64,000 bases of DNA from Gemmatimonadota bacterium (GCA_007121455.1 SKKN01000025.1:1-64000), one strand, 5' to 3'; numbered from the stretch's first letter, positions 24,558 to 34,062 are shown. A program made the numbers and translations. The notes: a model not told the origin generated them from the letters alone.

Positions 24558-25878
24558 CATCTCCCTCCTCGTGCTCGATCTCCAGCGGCCGGCATCGGAC
24601 CCGCCCATCCACCACTCGGAGGGAGAAAGGTTCCCCGACCTGGAACTCCCGGGTGGAGCGGAGGACCTGGCCGGATGGATCGAGCGGAACCGCGTAGCCC
24701 CGCCGCAGGGTGCCGAGGGGAGAGAGGGCCTCGACGCGTCCAGCGGCGACGGACAGCGCCTGCCGCCGGGTCCCGATCAAGCTTGCAATCGCTCGTTCCA
24801 TGCGGTCCCGTTGCTGATCCACGGCACGGATACGGGGTGCGACGAGGTCCCTCCCCCCACGGGATATCCGGCGTCGCAGCTCGATGAGGGCGCGGGCCCG
24901 CTGTTCCACCCGGCCTCGCAGGCCCCGGACGAGGCGGGGCCGGAGGTCCTGGAGGAGCTGGACGATCGCCTCTCCGTCCTGAACCGCCGCCTCGCCGGCG
25001 GCGGATGGGGTGGGCGCCCTCGAGTCGGCGACGAGGTCGGAGATCATCACGTCCGTCTCGTGGCCGACCGCCGAAATGACCGGCACGGGAGAGGAGGCGA
25101 TCGCGCGGGCCACGGGCTCCTCGTTGAAGGCCCACAGGTCCTCCACCGATCCCCCTCCGCGTCCTACGATCAGGACGTCCGCCAGGCCGCTGGCACCGAG
25201 CGTCCGGATCGCCCGCGCGACCTCTTCAGCCGCCCCGGCTCCCTGCACGCGGGTTCCTCGCACCACGACTCGGGTCCAGGGGGCACGACGCTGGATCACC
25301 GTAAGTATGTCCCGGAGCGCTGCCCCCGTCGGCGACGTGACCACGCCGACGGTCCGAGGGAATGGCGGCAGGCGACGCTTCCGCTCCGGAGCGAGGAGCC
25401 CCTCGCTCTCCAGCTTCGCCTTCAGCCGCTCGAATGCGAGACGCCAGAGGCCCTCGCCCTCCTCGGTCCGCACCATCCGTGCTACGAGCTGGAACTCTCC
25501 GCGTGCCTCGTAGAGCGTCAGCGTTCCAAAGACCTGCACCCGGAGCCCGTTTTCCGGGTCGAGGGGGAGCTTCAGCGCGTCGCGGCGGAAGAGCACGGCG
25601 CGAAGCTGCGCGCCTTCGTCCTTCAGCGTGAAATAACAGTGGCCGGAGCGGGCGCGCGACCAGTTTGCCACCTCTCCTCCGACCCAGAGTGGAGGGAGGG
25701 CTCCCTCGAGAAGCTCCCGCACGGCTGTGTTGAGTTCCGACACCGTCCAGATCCGGGGCTCTTCCCGGCGGACGGGATCGGCCGCGCCGGGAGGCGGCGC
25801 AGGGGGCTCCTCCGGCTCCGGCTCCGGCTCCTCGGGCGGAACCGAAAAGAGGTCGAGCGTGCCGTCCTCTGGGATCAC
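24550..25878 (-). CDS. xseA: Exodeoxyribonuclease VII large subunit
   Basis: 442 residues. The OB-fold (about residues 40-130: WTVSELN, LWVGGEVANWSRARSGHCYFTLKDE) precedes the nuclease core with VGVVTSPTGAALRDIL, GRGGGSVEDLWAFN and AVGHETD. The N-terminus carries a Pro/Glu-rich extension (about residues 12-35) not needed for the fold. The GTG at 25878 overlaps the folD stop by 4 bases. Confidence 0.95.
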   Translation of the reverse strand: MIPEDGTLDLFSVPPEEPEPEPEEPPAPPPGAADPVRREEPRIWTVSELNTAVRELLEGALPPLWVGGEVANWSRARSGHCYFTLKDEGAQLRAVLFRRDALKLPLDPENGLRVQVFGTLTLYEARGEFQLVARMVRTEEGEGLWRLAFERLKAKLESEGLLAPERKRRLPPFPRTVGVVTSPTGAALRDILTVIQRRAPWTRVVVRGTRVQGAGAAEEVARAIRTLGASGLADVLIVGRGGGSVEDLWAFNEEPVARAIASSPVPVISAVGHETDVMISDLVADSRAPTPSAAGEAAVQDGEAIVQLLQDLRPRLVRGLRGRVEQRARALIELRRRISRGGRDLVAPRIRAVDQQRDRMERAIASLIGTRRQALSVAAGRVEALSPLGTLRRGYAVPLDPSGQVLRSTREFQVGEPFSLRVVDGRVRCRPLEIEHEEGDDG

Positions 25879-26771
25879 CCGTGGCCCTCCAGGCTCGCTT
25901 TTGCGGCCTGCAAGGTGTTGGAGAGGAGCATCGCGATCGTCATCGGCCCGACGCCCCCGGGGACGGGCGTGATCGCCCCCGCGACCTCCCGAACCTCGTC
26001 GAACGCGACGTCCCCGACGAGCCGGTACCCGCGTTCGGAGTTCGGATCGTCCACGCGGTTCACCCCGACGTCCACGACGACAGCGCCGGGGCGCACCATG
26101 GAGGCGGTGACGAAGTGGGGTCGACCGATCGCAACGATCAGGATCTCGCCTTGGCGAGCGACCTCGGCGAGGTCGCGCGTCCGGGAGTGCGCGACCGTCA
26201 CGGTCGCATTCCCGCCCCGCCCCTTCTGGAGGAGCAGGGAGGCCATCGGCCTCCCCACGATGTTCGAACGGCCAATGATGACCGCATGCTTCCCCTCGGG
26301 ATCGTGTCCCGACCGGAGAAGGATCTCGACGATCCCCTTCGGCGTGCAGGGAGGCAGGACCCCGGGGACTCCCGCCTGAAGGCGCCCTACGTTGACGGGG
26401 TGAAACCCGTCCACGTCCTTGTGGGGAGCGACCGCCTCGAGCACGACCTCCTCGCGGACCTGCTCCGGGAGGGGAAGCTGCACCAGGATCCCGTGGATCC
26501 CGGGGTCGGCATTGAGACCTTCGACGCAGCCGAGGAGCTCCGCCTCCGACGTCTCCGCCGGAAAGGTGATCTGGCGGGAGTGGATTCCGGCCTCCTGCGC
26601 TGCCCGGTTCTTCATGCCCACGTAGGCCTGGCTCGCCGGATCCTCCCCGACGAGGACCGTCGCGAGGCCCGGAACCGATCCATGTGCCGCTTCGAACTCG
26701 CTGACCTGGCCCCGGATCTCCTCACGGATCGTCCGGGCGAGCTCCGTTCCCGAGATCACCTCGGCCGTCAT
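25875..26771 (-). CDS. folD: Bifunctional methylenetetrahydrofolate dehydrogenase/cyclohydrolase
   Basis: 298 residues. VGEDPASQAYVGMKNRA, HGILVQLPLPE, HAVIIGRSNIVGRPMA and PGGVGPMTIAMLL are the FolD blocks; the Lys in the YVxxK region is present. It makes 10-formyltetrahydrofolate for purine and fMet synthesis. Followed by xseA with a 4-base overlap and preceded by rny after 61 bases. Confidence 0.96.
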   Translation of the reverse strand: MTAEVISGTELARTIREEIRGQVSEFEAAHGSVPGLATVLVGEDPASQAYVGMKNRAAQEAGIHSRQITFPAETSEAELLGCVEGLNADPGIHGILVQLPLPEQVREEVVLEAVAPHKDVDGFHPVNVGRLQAGVPGVLPPCTPKGIVEILLRSGHDPEGKHAVIIGRSNIVGRPMASLLLQKGRGGNATVTVAHSRTRDLAEVARQGEILIVAIGRPHFVTASMVRPGAVVVDVGVNRVDDPNSERGYRLVGDVAFDEVREVAGAITPVPGGVGPMTIAMLLSNTLQAAKASLEGHG

Positions 26772-26832
26772 CCGTCCCTCCTCTCTCGTCTCGACTGGGG
26801 AACACGGTCTCCTCGAAGCCGCGCCCCGAGAG

Positions 26833-28410
26833 TCAGCGAGCGAAGTCGATCGCCCGTGTCTCCCGGATCACCACCACCTTGATCTGGCCCGGATACTGGA
26901 GCTCCTCTTCGAACCGTCGGGCAACATTCTCCGACATCTGCGCCATCTCTTCGTCCGAGATCTGCTCGGGCTGCACCATGACCCGTACCTCCCGGCCGGC
27001 CTGCACGGCGAAGCACCGCTCGACGCCCGAGAACTCCCGCGCGATCGTCTCGAGCTTCTCGAGCCTCTTCACATAGGTCTCGAACATCTCCCGCCGCGCA
27101 CCCGGCCTCGATCCCGAGATCGCGTCGGCGGCCGTAACGAGGAACGTCTCCGGATACCGGTGCGGCTCCTCGTCGTGGTGCGCGCGGATCGCGTTGAGGA
27201 CGACGTCCGGCTCACCATGTTCCTCACAGAGCTTATACCCGAGCTCGACGTGGGTGCCTTCGTGGTCGTGGGTCATCCCCTTGCCCACGTCGTGGAGCAG
27301 ACCTGCTCGCTTGGAAAGCTGGACGTCGAGCCCCATCTCCCCCGCCATGTTGCCGGCGAGGCGGGCTACCTCCTTGGAATGGAGGAGCTGGTTCTGCCCG
27401 TAGGACGTTCGGTGCTGGAGTCGCCCGAGAACCTTCACGACCTCGGGATGCACATCGTGAATGCCGAGGTCGTAGAGCGCCTGCTCGGCCGCCTCGAGCA
27501 TTCCCTCCTCGACCTCCCTGGAGCTCTTCTCGACGATCTCCTCGATGCGACCGGGGTGGATCCGTCCGTCCTCGACGAGCTTTTCCATCGCGAGCCGCGC
27601 GACCTCACGGCGAACCGGATCGAACCCGGAGAGCACGACGGCCTCGGGCGTGTCGTCGATGATCACGTCGATCCCCGTCACCTGTTCGAATGCGCGGATG
27701 TTGCGCCCCTCCCGACCGATGATCCGACCCTTCATGTCATCGGTGGGGAGCTGCACGACGGAGACGGTGCTCTGGGAGGTCTCATCCGAGGCCATCCTCT
27801 GGATCGCCTGCGAGATGATCTTCTTTGCTTCGCGGTTCGCGTTGCGTTGGGCGTCCTCCCGGATCTTCCGAAGCGTATTCCCCGCCTCGGCTCGCGCCTC
27901 ATCCTCCATTTCCTCGACGAGTCGGTCCTTTGCCTGGCGGGCGGTGAGCCCCGCCCGTGATTCGAGCTTTTCACGCGCCTGGCGAAGGAGGCTCTCGAGC
28001 TCCTGCATCCGCTCCTCGACCACCCGCTCCCCTTCGCGGAGCTCCCGCGCCCGATCGTCCTGCCGGGTATCCCGCTCCTTCAGGAGATCGAACTTCTGAT
28101 CGAGGGAATCCGAGCGCTCGAGGAGTCGCCGCTCCGCCCTCTCCAGCTCTTCACGGCGGCGGGCCTCCTCGCTCTCCCACTCCCCCCGGAGCGCGAAGGC
28201 CTCTTCCTTTCCCTTGAGGACCGCCTCCTTTCGGAGGCTCTCAGCCTCGGCACGGGCTTTATCGAGGATCCGGGCCGCCTCGTCGAACGCCGAATCCTTC
28301 TCGGCCGCTCTCCAGGCTCGTTCCCGTCTCTGCGTAAGCCACCAGCCCGCCGCGAGACCGACGGGTATGGCGATAACCACCGCCAGGACGTATGCCAGCG
28401 CGGTTTCCAT
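26833..28410 (-). CDS. rny: Ribonuclease Y
   Basis: 525 residues. An N-terminal membrane anchor (LAYVLAVVIAIPVGLAAG), a long charged coiled coil (about residues 30-200), a KH domain (KGRIIGREGRNIRAFE) and an HD domain (LLHDVGKGMTHDHEG) appear in the family order. The enzyme starts mRNA decay at the inner membrane. ATG start at 28410. Confidence 0.96.
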   Translation of the reverse strand: METALAYVLAVVIAIPVGLAAGWWLTQRRERAWRAAEKDSAFDEAARILDKARAEAESLRKEAVLKGKEEAFALRGEWESEEARRREELERAERRLLERSDSLDQKFDLLKERDTRQDDRARELREGERVVEERMQELESLLRQAREKLESRAGLTARQAKDRLVEEMEDEARAEAGNTLRKIREDAQRNANREAKKIISQAIQRMASDETSQSTVSVVQLPTDDMKGRIIGREGRNIRAFEQVTGIDVIIDDTPEAVVLSGFDPVRREVARLAMEKLVEDGRIHPGRIEEIVEKSSREVEEGMLEAAEQALYDLGIHDVHPEVVKVLGRLQHRTSYGQNQLLHSKEVARLAGNMAGEMGLDVQLSKRAGLLHDVGKGMTHDHEGTHVELGYKLCEEHGEPDVVLNAIRAHHDEEPHRYPETFLVTAADAISGSRPGARREMFETYVKRLEKLETIAREFSGVERCFAVQAGREVRVMVQPEQISDEEMAQMSENVARRFEEELQYPGQIKVVVIRETRAIDFAR

Positions 28411-28583
28411 CTATCGACTCCGAAATCGAGCGCGGAGGGCGCCCGAAGGTGGGCGGAACCCAATCCCTCCAGATCCGGACCCCGTCCGGAGCTGGAAAGC
28501 GCTACAGCACCGGTAGAATAGGAGTGGCTGACCAGACGACGCAACCCGATCCAACCGGAGCGTCGACGGCGTCGAGGGAAGGG

Positions 28584-28931
28584 TCAAGAGGGAGGGTCGG
28601 GGGGAGGGTCGCGGTTGGGGGCCACCGCAGCCGATGCATCCAACTCGGCCTCCACTCGCTCGGAAAGTCGATCCGCTCGGCTCTCCAGCCCCCGCTGCAG
28701 GGCCTCCAGATCCTCTTTCGCCTGGAGGTACCGGTCGGCCATCGACAGCGCTGCGAGGATGACGATCCGGTGATTCTCGACGAGGCCGGACTGCTCCTTC
28801 ACCTCCCGCACCCGCTCTTCCACGAGCTCGGCGCACCGCCGGGTGTGATCCGGGTCGGCGCTCGAACGGATCGCGTGGTCCTCCCCGCCGATCCGCACGG
28901 TCACCGAAGCCTTCCGATCGGCTTTCGTCAC
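28584..28931 (-). CDS. zapA: Cell division protein ZapA
   Basis: 115 residues. VTVRIGGEDHAIRSSADPDHTRRCAELVEERV followed by LAALSMADRYLQAK matches ZapA, which bundles FtsZ filaments. The C-terminal part is a coiled coil. The GTG at 28931 overlaps the stop of the upstream coiled-coil gene by 4 bases, so both are co-translated. Confidence 0.88.
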   Translation of the reverse strand: MTKADRKASVTVRIGGEDHAIRSSADPDHTRRCAELVEERVREVKEQSGLVENHRIVILAALSMADRYLQAKEDLEALQRGLESRADRLSERVEAELDASAAVAPNRDPPPDPPS

Positions 28932-29242
28932 GTCTGTTCCTCCAGAAAGCGGATCCGGGCGAGAAGGCGGTCCACCGCGTCCCGGCCCTGCGAGAGTCGC
29001 TCGTGCAGATCTCCGTTCTCCTCCTCGAGCACCCGGAGACGGTCGACCATCCTCCGCGGATCGATCTCTTCGCCGTCCCCTCCGAGGAGCTCTTCCATCC
29101 GGTGCACCCTCTCCTCCGCCTGCCGCGCCCGTTCTCGGAGGTGGCGGATCTCCCGAAGCGCCCGGCCGACCGTCTCTTCCAGCCGGGTCAGGGCGTTCTC
29201 GTCCGAGCGACGTCCCGTATCAACCTCCTCGAAGTTCGGCAC
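28928..29242 (-). CDS. Small coiled-coil protein, possible ZapB-like partner
   Basis: 104 residues, almost entirely charged heptads (LEETVGRALREIRHLRERARQAEERVHRMEELL; RVLEEENGDLHERL). There is no signal peptide or membrane segment. It lies between pheT (overlap 23 bases) and zapA (overlap 4 bases), a position where small coiled-coil proteins are often coupled to ZapA. A division role is inferred from context only. GTG start at 29242. Confidence 0.6.
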   Translation of the reverse strand: MPNFEEVDTGRRSDENALTRLEETVGRALREIRHLRERARQAEERVHRMEELLGGDGEEIDPRRMVDRLRVLEEENGDLHERLSQGRDAVDRLLARIRFLEEQT

Positions 29243-31664
29243 CGAAGGCCTCCTTCACCTTTCGAGTCAGGTGGTCGATCCTCTCGTCGATCTCATCGTC
29301 CGTCAGCGTGCGGTCCGGAGCCCGGAAGAGGAGGCGGAAGGCTACCGATCGGGTGCCGGAGGGAACCTTCTCCCCCCGGTACACATCGAAGACCTCGACC
29401 TCCTGCAGGAATTCGCCCCCCTCTTCCCGAAGAAGCCCGATGACATCTCCGGCCAGCCGGTCGTGTGCGAGGATCAAAGCGAGGTCACGTTCGATTCCCG
29501 GATGGGTGGGAAGGGACCGGAAGACGGGCGTGGGCAGGCCCTGATCGAGCAGAGAGAGTTCGATCTCGAAAGCCCATACCTGGGCCGCCCATGCCGGTGC
29601 ATCGATGACCTCCCGGCGAAGCGCTCCGCCTCGACCGAACGACCGGCCATCCTCCCCGTCACGGATTTCCTCCGTCTCCTGCACGGCGACGAAGGCGGTT
29701 CCCGGATCGAGCGCCGGGTCCCCTTCCCCCTCGGGTGCCCTCACCGCGTGCGCATCGCTGCGGGTATCGAGCAGGGCCAGAACCTCCTCGAAGAGCCCCT
29801 TCAGGTCCCACAGATCCACGCTCTCCGGTTCGCCGGTCCAATGGATCGGGGCCCGCCCGCCGGTCATGATCACGCCGAGCCGGGTGGTCTCCTCCGGAAG
29901 CTCCCCTTTCCCCCGGGCCCTGAACGTGGTCCCGATCTCGAAGAGCCGCACGTCGCGGAGCCCGCGGCCGAAGTTGTGCTCGACCCGACGCACCAGCCCG
30001 GGAAGGAGGGACGTCCGGAGGCGACTCTCCTCGACCGAGACCGGGTTCGACACCTCCACCTCACCCTCGTCCTCCGGCGCGAACGCGGGGGTCTGGAGCT
30101 CGAAGAAACCGCGCCCCACGAGCAGGTCCCGCAGCCTGTCCTCGGCCTGGAAGCGAGTATCGTCCTCGACGGTTCCGGGGCGGAACGGGCCCAGCTCCTC
30201 GGGGAAGCGGTCGTACCCATGACAGCGCGCGACCTCCTCGATCAGGTCGATCTCCCGGCGGACGTCGTAGCTCCTGAATCCGGGGACTTCGACCGTCAGG
30301 GTATCCCCCTCGCCTTCCACCTCGAATCCCAGCGGCTCGAGGATGTCGCGAACCTCGAGAGTCGTGAACGGAATGCCGAGAATGCGCTCGATCCGCGCCA
30401 TTCGAAGGTCGATCGAGAGGCCCGTCCAGGGCCGGGGGCACGCGTCGAGGGCTACCGGTTCTGCGGTCCCCCCGGCCGTCTCGGCGACGATCTCGGCGGC
30501 CCTTGCGAGGGCGCGCTCCATCCCGGCCGGATCCACTCCCCGCTCGAACCGGTAGCTCGAGTCCGTCGAGAGACCGAGGGCCTTCCTCGTGCTCCGAATC
30601 GAACGAGGCTCGAACAGCGCGCATTCGAGGAGGATGTCCACCGTCTCGCCGGACACCTCCGACTCCGCCCCTCCCATGACTCCTGCAACCGCCACGGGGC
30701 GCTCCGCGTCGCAGATCGCCAGCATATCGTTCGACAGCACGCGTTCGACCCCGTCCAGGGTCCGGATCTTCTCGCCTTCCGCGGCCGTCCGCACGACGAC
30801 CTCCGGCCCGGCCAGCTTCGCCAGGTCGAAGGCGTGGAGAGGCTGGCCGAGCTCGTGGAGAATCCAGTTCGTCGCATCCACCACGTTGTTGATCGGCCGG
30901 GAGCCCACCGCGCGAAGCCGGGCTGCGAGCCATTCGGGGGAGGGCCCTACCTTCACCCCGCGGATCACGAGCCCCAGATACCGCGAGCAGAGTTCGGCAG
31001 CCTCGATCTTGAGGCGGAAATCGCCGGAGGCCACCGTGGTCTCGTCGCGCTCGAAGGCGAGCTTTCCGGCCTCCGAGTCCCTACCCGGGATCGGGGGGAG
31101 AGCCAGCGACCGTTCCCCCTCGGGCGCGACCTCCCGTGCCACACCGAGATGGGAAAGGAGGTCCGGCCGGTTGGTGGTCACCTCCACGTCGAGCCTCACG
31201 TCGTCCAGTCCCAGGGACGCTACCAGCGGAGCGCCCACCCGAATGTCGGCGCGGATCTCCATGATTCCCTCGTGGCTCCGTCCCAGGCCGAGCTCCCGCT
31301 CGGAGCAGAGCATCCCGAAGGACTCCTCTCCCCGGATCCGGGCCTTCCGGATCCGGTGGCCTCCGGGCAGGACCGCGCCCACGGGAGCGTAGGGGTAGAA
31401 AGTGCCGCTTCTGACGTTCGGGGCCCCACAGACGACCTGCACGGGTCCGGAGCCGCCTTCCACGGTGCACAAGGTGAGCCGGTCTGCATTCGGGTGCGGC
31501 CGAACCTCGAGGACCTCCGCGACGAGGATGTCGTCGAGGTCCGCGCCGAGATGACGGACACCTTCCACGGGAGCCCCGCGCATCGCCAGGCGCTCGGCAA
31601 CCTCCTCAGGAGACGCCTCGAGCCCGGGCGTGAGTGTTCGGAGCCACTGATACGAAACGTTCAT
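29220..31664 (-). CDS. pheT: Phenylalanine-tRNA ligase beta subunit
   Basis: 814 residues with the full domain order: N-terminal tRNA-binding domain (ILVAEVLEVRPHPNADRL), B3/B4 editing region, B5 domain, and a C-terminal anticodon-binding domain (FRSLPTHPGIERDLALIL to LTRKVKEAFGAEL). Forms the alpha2-beta2 enzyme with PheS. The ATG overlaps the pheS stop (ATGA). Confidence 0.97.
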   Translation of the reverse strand: MNVSYQWLRTLTPGLEASPEEVAERLAMRGAPVEGVRHLGADLDDILVAEVLEVRPHPNADRLTLCTVEGGSGPVQVVCGAPNVRSGTFYPYAPVGAVLPGGHRIRKARIRGEESFGMLCSERELGLGRSHEGIMEIRADIRVGAPLVASLGLDDVRLDVEVTTNRPDLLSHLGVAREVAPEGERSLALPPIPGRDSEAGKLAFERDETTVASGDFRLKIEAAELCSRYLGLVIRGVKVGPSPEWLAARLRAVGSRPINNVVDATNWILHELGQPLHAFDLAKLAGPEVVVRTAAEGEKIRTLDGVERVLSNDMLAICDAERPVAVAGVMGGAESEVSGETVDILLECALFEPRSIRSTRKALGLSTDSSYRFERGVDPAGMERALARAAEIVAETAGGTAEPVALDACPRPWTGLSIDLRMARIERILGIPFTTLEVRDILEPLGFEVEGEGDTLTVEVPGFRSYDVRREIDLIEEVARCHGYDRFPEELGPFRPGTVEDDTRFQAEDRLRDLLVGRGFFELQTPAFAPEDEGEVEVSNPVSVEESRLRTSLLPGLVRRVEHNFGRGLRDVRLFEIGTTFRARGKGELPEETTRLGVIMTGGRAPIHWTGEPESVDLWDLKGLFEEVLALLDTRSDAHAVRAPEGEGDPALDPGTAFVAVQETEEIRDGEDGRSFGRGGALRREVIDAPAWAAQVWAFEIELSLLDQGLPTPVFRSLPTHPGIERDLALILAHDRLAGDVIGLLREEGGEFLQEVEVFDVYRGEKVPSGTRSVAFRLLFRAPDRTLTDDEIDERIDHLTRKVKEAFGAELRGG

Positions 31665-32695
31665 GGGCCCGCAAACTGACGGTGGAAGCGGACGTCCCCG
31701 TCATAGAAGTGTCGGATGTCCGGAATTCCGTACTTGAGCATGGCGATCCGGCCCGGGCCCATGCCGAACGCGAACCCCGTGAACCGCTCCGGATCGTACC
31801 CCGCGTTCTCGAGCACCGCGGGGTCGACCATGCCGGCCCCCATGATCTCGAGCCAATCCGACTCCCGGGTCGTTCCATCCGGGAACGTGTGGATTCGCTT
31901 TACGTCGACCTCGGCGCTCGGCTCCGTGAATGGAAAGAACGACGGCCTGAAGCGGACCTGCGTGCCGGGACCCCAGAAGCGCCGCGAAAATTCGGCCAGC
32001 GTGGCTTTGAAGTCCACGAAGGTGATCCCCTCGTCCACCGCTAGCCCCTCGATCTGGGCGAAGGCCGGCGCATGGGTGGCATCGTAGGTGTCCCGCCGGT
32101 AGACCATGCCGGGCACGACGATCCGGATCGGAGGCTCGTGCGTCTCCATGATCCGGATCTGGACGGGAGAGGTGTGGCTCCTGAGGAGGTGCCCTCCCTT
32201 CAAGTAAAGCGTATCCTGCTCGTCGGCAGCGGGGTGGTCGAGCGGTGTGTTCAGGGCCACGAAGTTGTACCACTCGGTCTCCGCCTCCGGACCGCGGACC
32301 CGGGTGAAGCCCAGGGTCCGGAAGATCGCGCAGATCTCGTCGACGACGCGGGTGATCGGGTGGCGCCCTCCGATCCAATTCCGACGTCCCGGGAGACTCA
32401 GGTCCTCGACAGGCGCGGCCTCCCGGGAAGGCCCTTCCAACTCGCCCCTCCGTTGCTCCAGGGCTCCCTGAACGACCCCCTTCACCCGATTCGCCTCCTG
32501 CCCCGCCTCCGGGCGCAGCTCGTTCGGGAGCTCACCGAGCCGCCGTAGAAGGAGGGAGATTCGCCCCTCCTTACGCCCCAGGAAGGTGACGCGCACCCCC
32601 TCCAGGTCGCCCTCGTCGCGGGCCGCCTCGATCGCCCTCAACGCCTCGCCCTCGAGCGCTTCGAGCTCATCGATCAGCGCTGCATCCTTCCTCAT
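31661..32695 (-). CDS. pheS: Phenylalanine-tRNA ligase alpha subunit
   Basis: 344 residues, the normal length. GRRNWIGGRHPITRVVDEI, SHTSPVQIR, the class II motif with FRPSFFPFTEPSAEVD, and GFAFGMGPGRIAMLKYGI are present. The frame continues upstream to 32728, but the ATG at 32695 gives the usual N-terminal coiled coil start. It catalyses Phe-AMP formation. Confidence 0.96.
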   Translation of the reverse strand: MRKDAALIDELEALEGEALRAIEAARDEGDLEGVRVTFLGRKEGRISLLLRRLGELPNELRPEAGQEANRVKGVVQGALEQRRGELEGPSREAAPVEDLSLPGRRNWIGGRHPITRVVDEICAIFRTLGFTRVRGPEAETEWYNFVALNTPLDHPAADEQDTLYLKGGHLLRSHTSPVQIRIMETHEPPIRIVVPGMVYRRDTYDATHAPAFAQIEGLAVDEGITFVDFKATLAEFSRRFWGPGTQVRFRPSFFPFTEPSAEVDVKRIHTFPDGTTRESDWLEIMGAGMVDPAVLENAGYDPERFTGFAFGMGPGRIAMLKYGIPDIRHFYDGDVRFHRQFAGP

Positions 32696-32772
32696 GCCCC
32701 CTCCAGTCAAACGTCCCGAAGAGCGCATAACCTACAAGCGCAACCGGGAGTGGAAAAGCGACCGGCCCACAA

Positions 32773-32812
32773 GAAGAAGGGGCCCGGGAGAAAATCCCCT
32801 GGCCCCTTCTTC
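32773..32812 (-). terminator. Hairpin between rplT and pheS
   Basis: A perfect 12-bp stem (32773-32784 with 32801-32812) with a 16-base loop lies between the rplT stop and the pheS start. On the minus strand it is followed by TTGTGGG, a weak T-tract. It may be a terminator of infC-rpmI-rplT or an attenuator of pheST. Confidence 0.5.
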
Positions 32813-32878
32813 GATCAGGCGGCGGCCGTGTTCGCAGAACGCCGAGCCGTCAGCCCCGCGCGGCCTCCCCGGCTCCCT

Positions 32879-33244
32879 TCAGCTCCCCTGTTCCAGCCCG
32901 CCCTTCGCTTTCTCCACGAGGGCGGAAAAAGCTTCCGGCTCGTGAACGGCGAGGCTCGCCAGCGCCTTGCGATCCAACTCGACACCAGCCTCCTTCAATC
33001 CGTTCATGAACCGGGAGTAGGAGAGGTCGTGCTGCCGCGCCGCTGCGTTGATGCGCGTAATCCAGAGCGACCGGAAGTTCCGCTTCTTCTTCCTCCGGTC
33101 CCGGTATGCGTGCTCCCACCCCTTCTCGACCGCATCCTTTGCGGTGCGGTAGAGGTTCTTCCGGCCGCCGAAGTACCCCTTCGCTTCCTTCAGGATCTTC
33201 TTCTTCCGCTTCCGGCGGGCGGGGGATCTCGTGCTTCTAGCCAT
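32879..33244 (-). CDS. rplT: 50S ribosomal protein L20
   Basis: 121 residues. The basic N-terminal helix region ([26 protein letters not shown], split by its gly turn), [21 protein letters not shown] and YSRFMNGL are L20 blocks. L20 is an early assembly protein and in several bacteria represses its own operon. Follows rpmI by 20 bases. Confidence 0.97.
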   Translation of the reverse strand: MARSTRSPARRKRKKKILKEAKGYFGGRKNLYRTAKDAVEKGWEHAYRDRRKKKRNFRSLWITRINAAARQHDLSYSRFMNGLKEAGVELDRKALASLAVHEPEAFSALVEKAKGGLEQGS

Positions 33245-33264
33245 GTTCGGACTCCCTCATCTGG

Positions 33265-33462
33265 TCACGACCCCGGGAGAAGCCGCTGAATTCGCTTGCG
33301 ATCCGCCTTGGCCACCAGGGTAGCCTTACGGAGACGGCGCTTCCGCTTCGTCGTCTTCTTCGTCAGGATGTGGCTCTTGTTCGCTCTGACCCGGCGGAGC
33401 TTGCCGGATCCGGTCTTCCGGATCCGCTTCGCCGTCGCCCGATTCGTCTTCATCTTAGGCAT
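33265..33462 (-). CDS. rpmI: 50S ribosomal protein L35
   Basis: 65 residues, [18 protein letters not shown] at the start and [17 protein letters not shown] in the middle, as in all L35 proteins. Middle gene of infC-rpmI-rplT; 22 bases after infC. Confidence 0.97.
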   Translation of the reverse strand: MPKMKTNRATAKRIRKTGSGKLRRVRANKSHILTKKTTKRKRRLRKATLVAKADRKRIQRLLPGS

Positions 33463-33484
33463 GTCGCCTCGCTTGGTCGCTGTT

Positions 33485-33994
33485 CTATTGTGGGGACAGG
33501 ACCATGATCATCGTCCTGCCCTCCCGGGACGGCTGAGACTCCACTTTCCCCACGTCCCTCGTATCCTCCACGATCCGCTCCAGGACCTCGAGGCCCACCT
33601 CGGGATGGGACATCTGTCTCCCCCGAAACATCATCGTGACCTTCACTTTGTCCCCGTCCTCGAGGAACCGCCGGACGTGCCGCACCTTGAAGGCGAAGTC
33701 GTGATCCTCGATTCCGGGTCGGAACTTCACTTCCTTCACCTGCGAGACCCGCTGCTTCTTCTTCGCCTCTCGCGCCTGCCGGGTCTCCTCGTACCGATGC
33801 CGCCCGTAGTCCATGAGCTTGCACACCGGCGGCCGGGCATCCGGCGCGACCTCGACCAGGTCGAGCCCTGCCTTGGAGGCATGCTCGCGCGCCTCCTCGA
33901 TGGACACGATGCCCACCTGCTCACCATCCGCACCCACGAGGCGGACGGGACTGATGCGGATCTGTTCGTTGACCCGAACTTTCTGTTGCTTTAT
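33485..33994 (-). CDS. infC: Translation initiation factor IF-3 with an ATA start codon
   Basis: 169 residues. Conserved blocks: [15 protein letters not shown] at the N-terminus, [35 protein letters not shown] and [14 protein letters not shown]. The conserved N-terminal block lies upstream of the first GTG (33937), and the frame meets a TGA 8 codons before it begins. The only start-like codon in that space with a ribosome site is ATA at 33994-33992 (GGAG 8 bases upstream). A rare start codon is expected for infC because IF-3 discriminates against such codons and so limits its own synthesis. Confidence 0.88.
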   Translation of the reverse strand: MKQQKVRVNEQIRISPVRLVGADGEQVGIVSIEEAREHASKAGLDLVEVAPDARPPVCKLMDYGRHRYEETRQAREAKKKQRVSQVKEVKFRPGIEDHDFAFKVRHVRRFLEDGDKVKVTMMFRGRQMSHPEVGLEVLERIVEDTRDVGKVESQPSREGRTMIMVLSPQ

Positions 33995-34032
33995 GACCCG
34001 ATCTCCGTCGCTTCAGGGCCGTCGCACCACGA

Positions 34033-34062
34033 AAAAAGGACCCGACTTCGACCGGGTCCCAG
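34033..34062 (-). terminator. Intrinsic terminator or attenuator upstream of infC
   Basis: On the minus strand GGACCCG and CGGGTCC pair and are followed by TTTTTT. The hairpin lies after thrS and only about 40 bases before the infC start. A second stem, GACGAGCCC with GGGCTCGTC, lies just upstream (about 34071-34104). This could end thrS transcripts or attenuate infC-rpmI-rplT. Confidence 0.7.

Noticed and set aside
23497-26379. 960-codon open frame on the plus strand across the prenyl synthase, xseB, xseA and folD
   Set aside because: Its translation is full of Arg, Pro and Gly with no domain pattern. It is an antisense shadow of well-supported minus-strand genes in high-GC DNA.
28392-31679. 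1095-codon open frame on the plus strand across zapA and pheT
   Set aside because: Same reason: the minus-strand genes have complete conserved motifs, and the plus frame has none.
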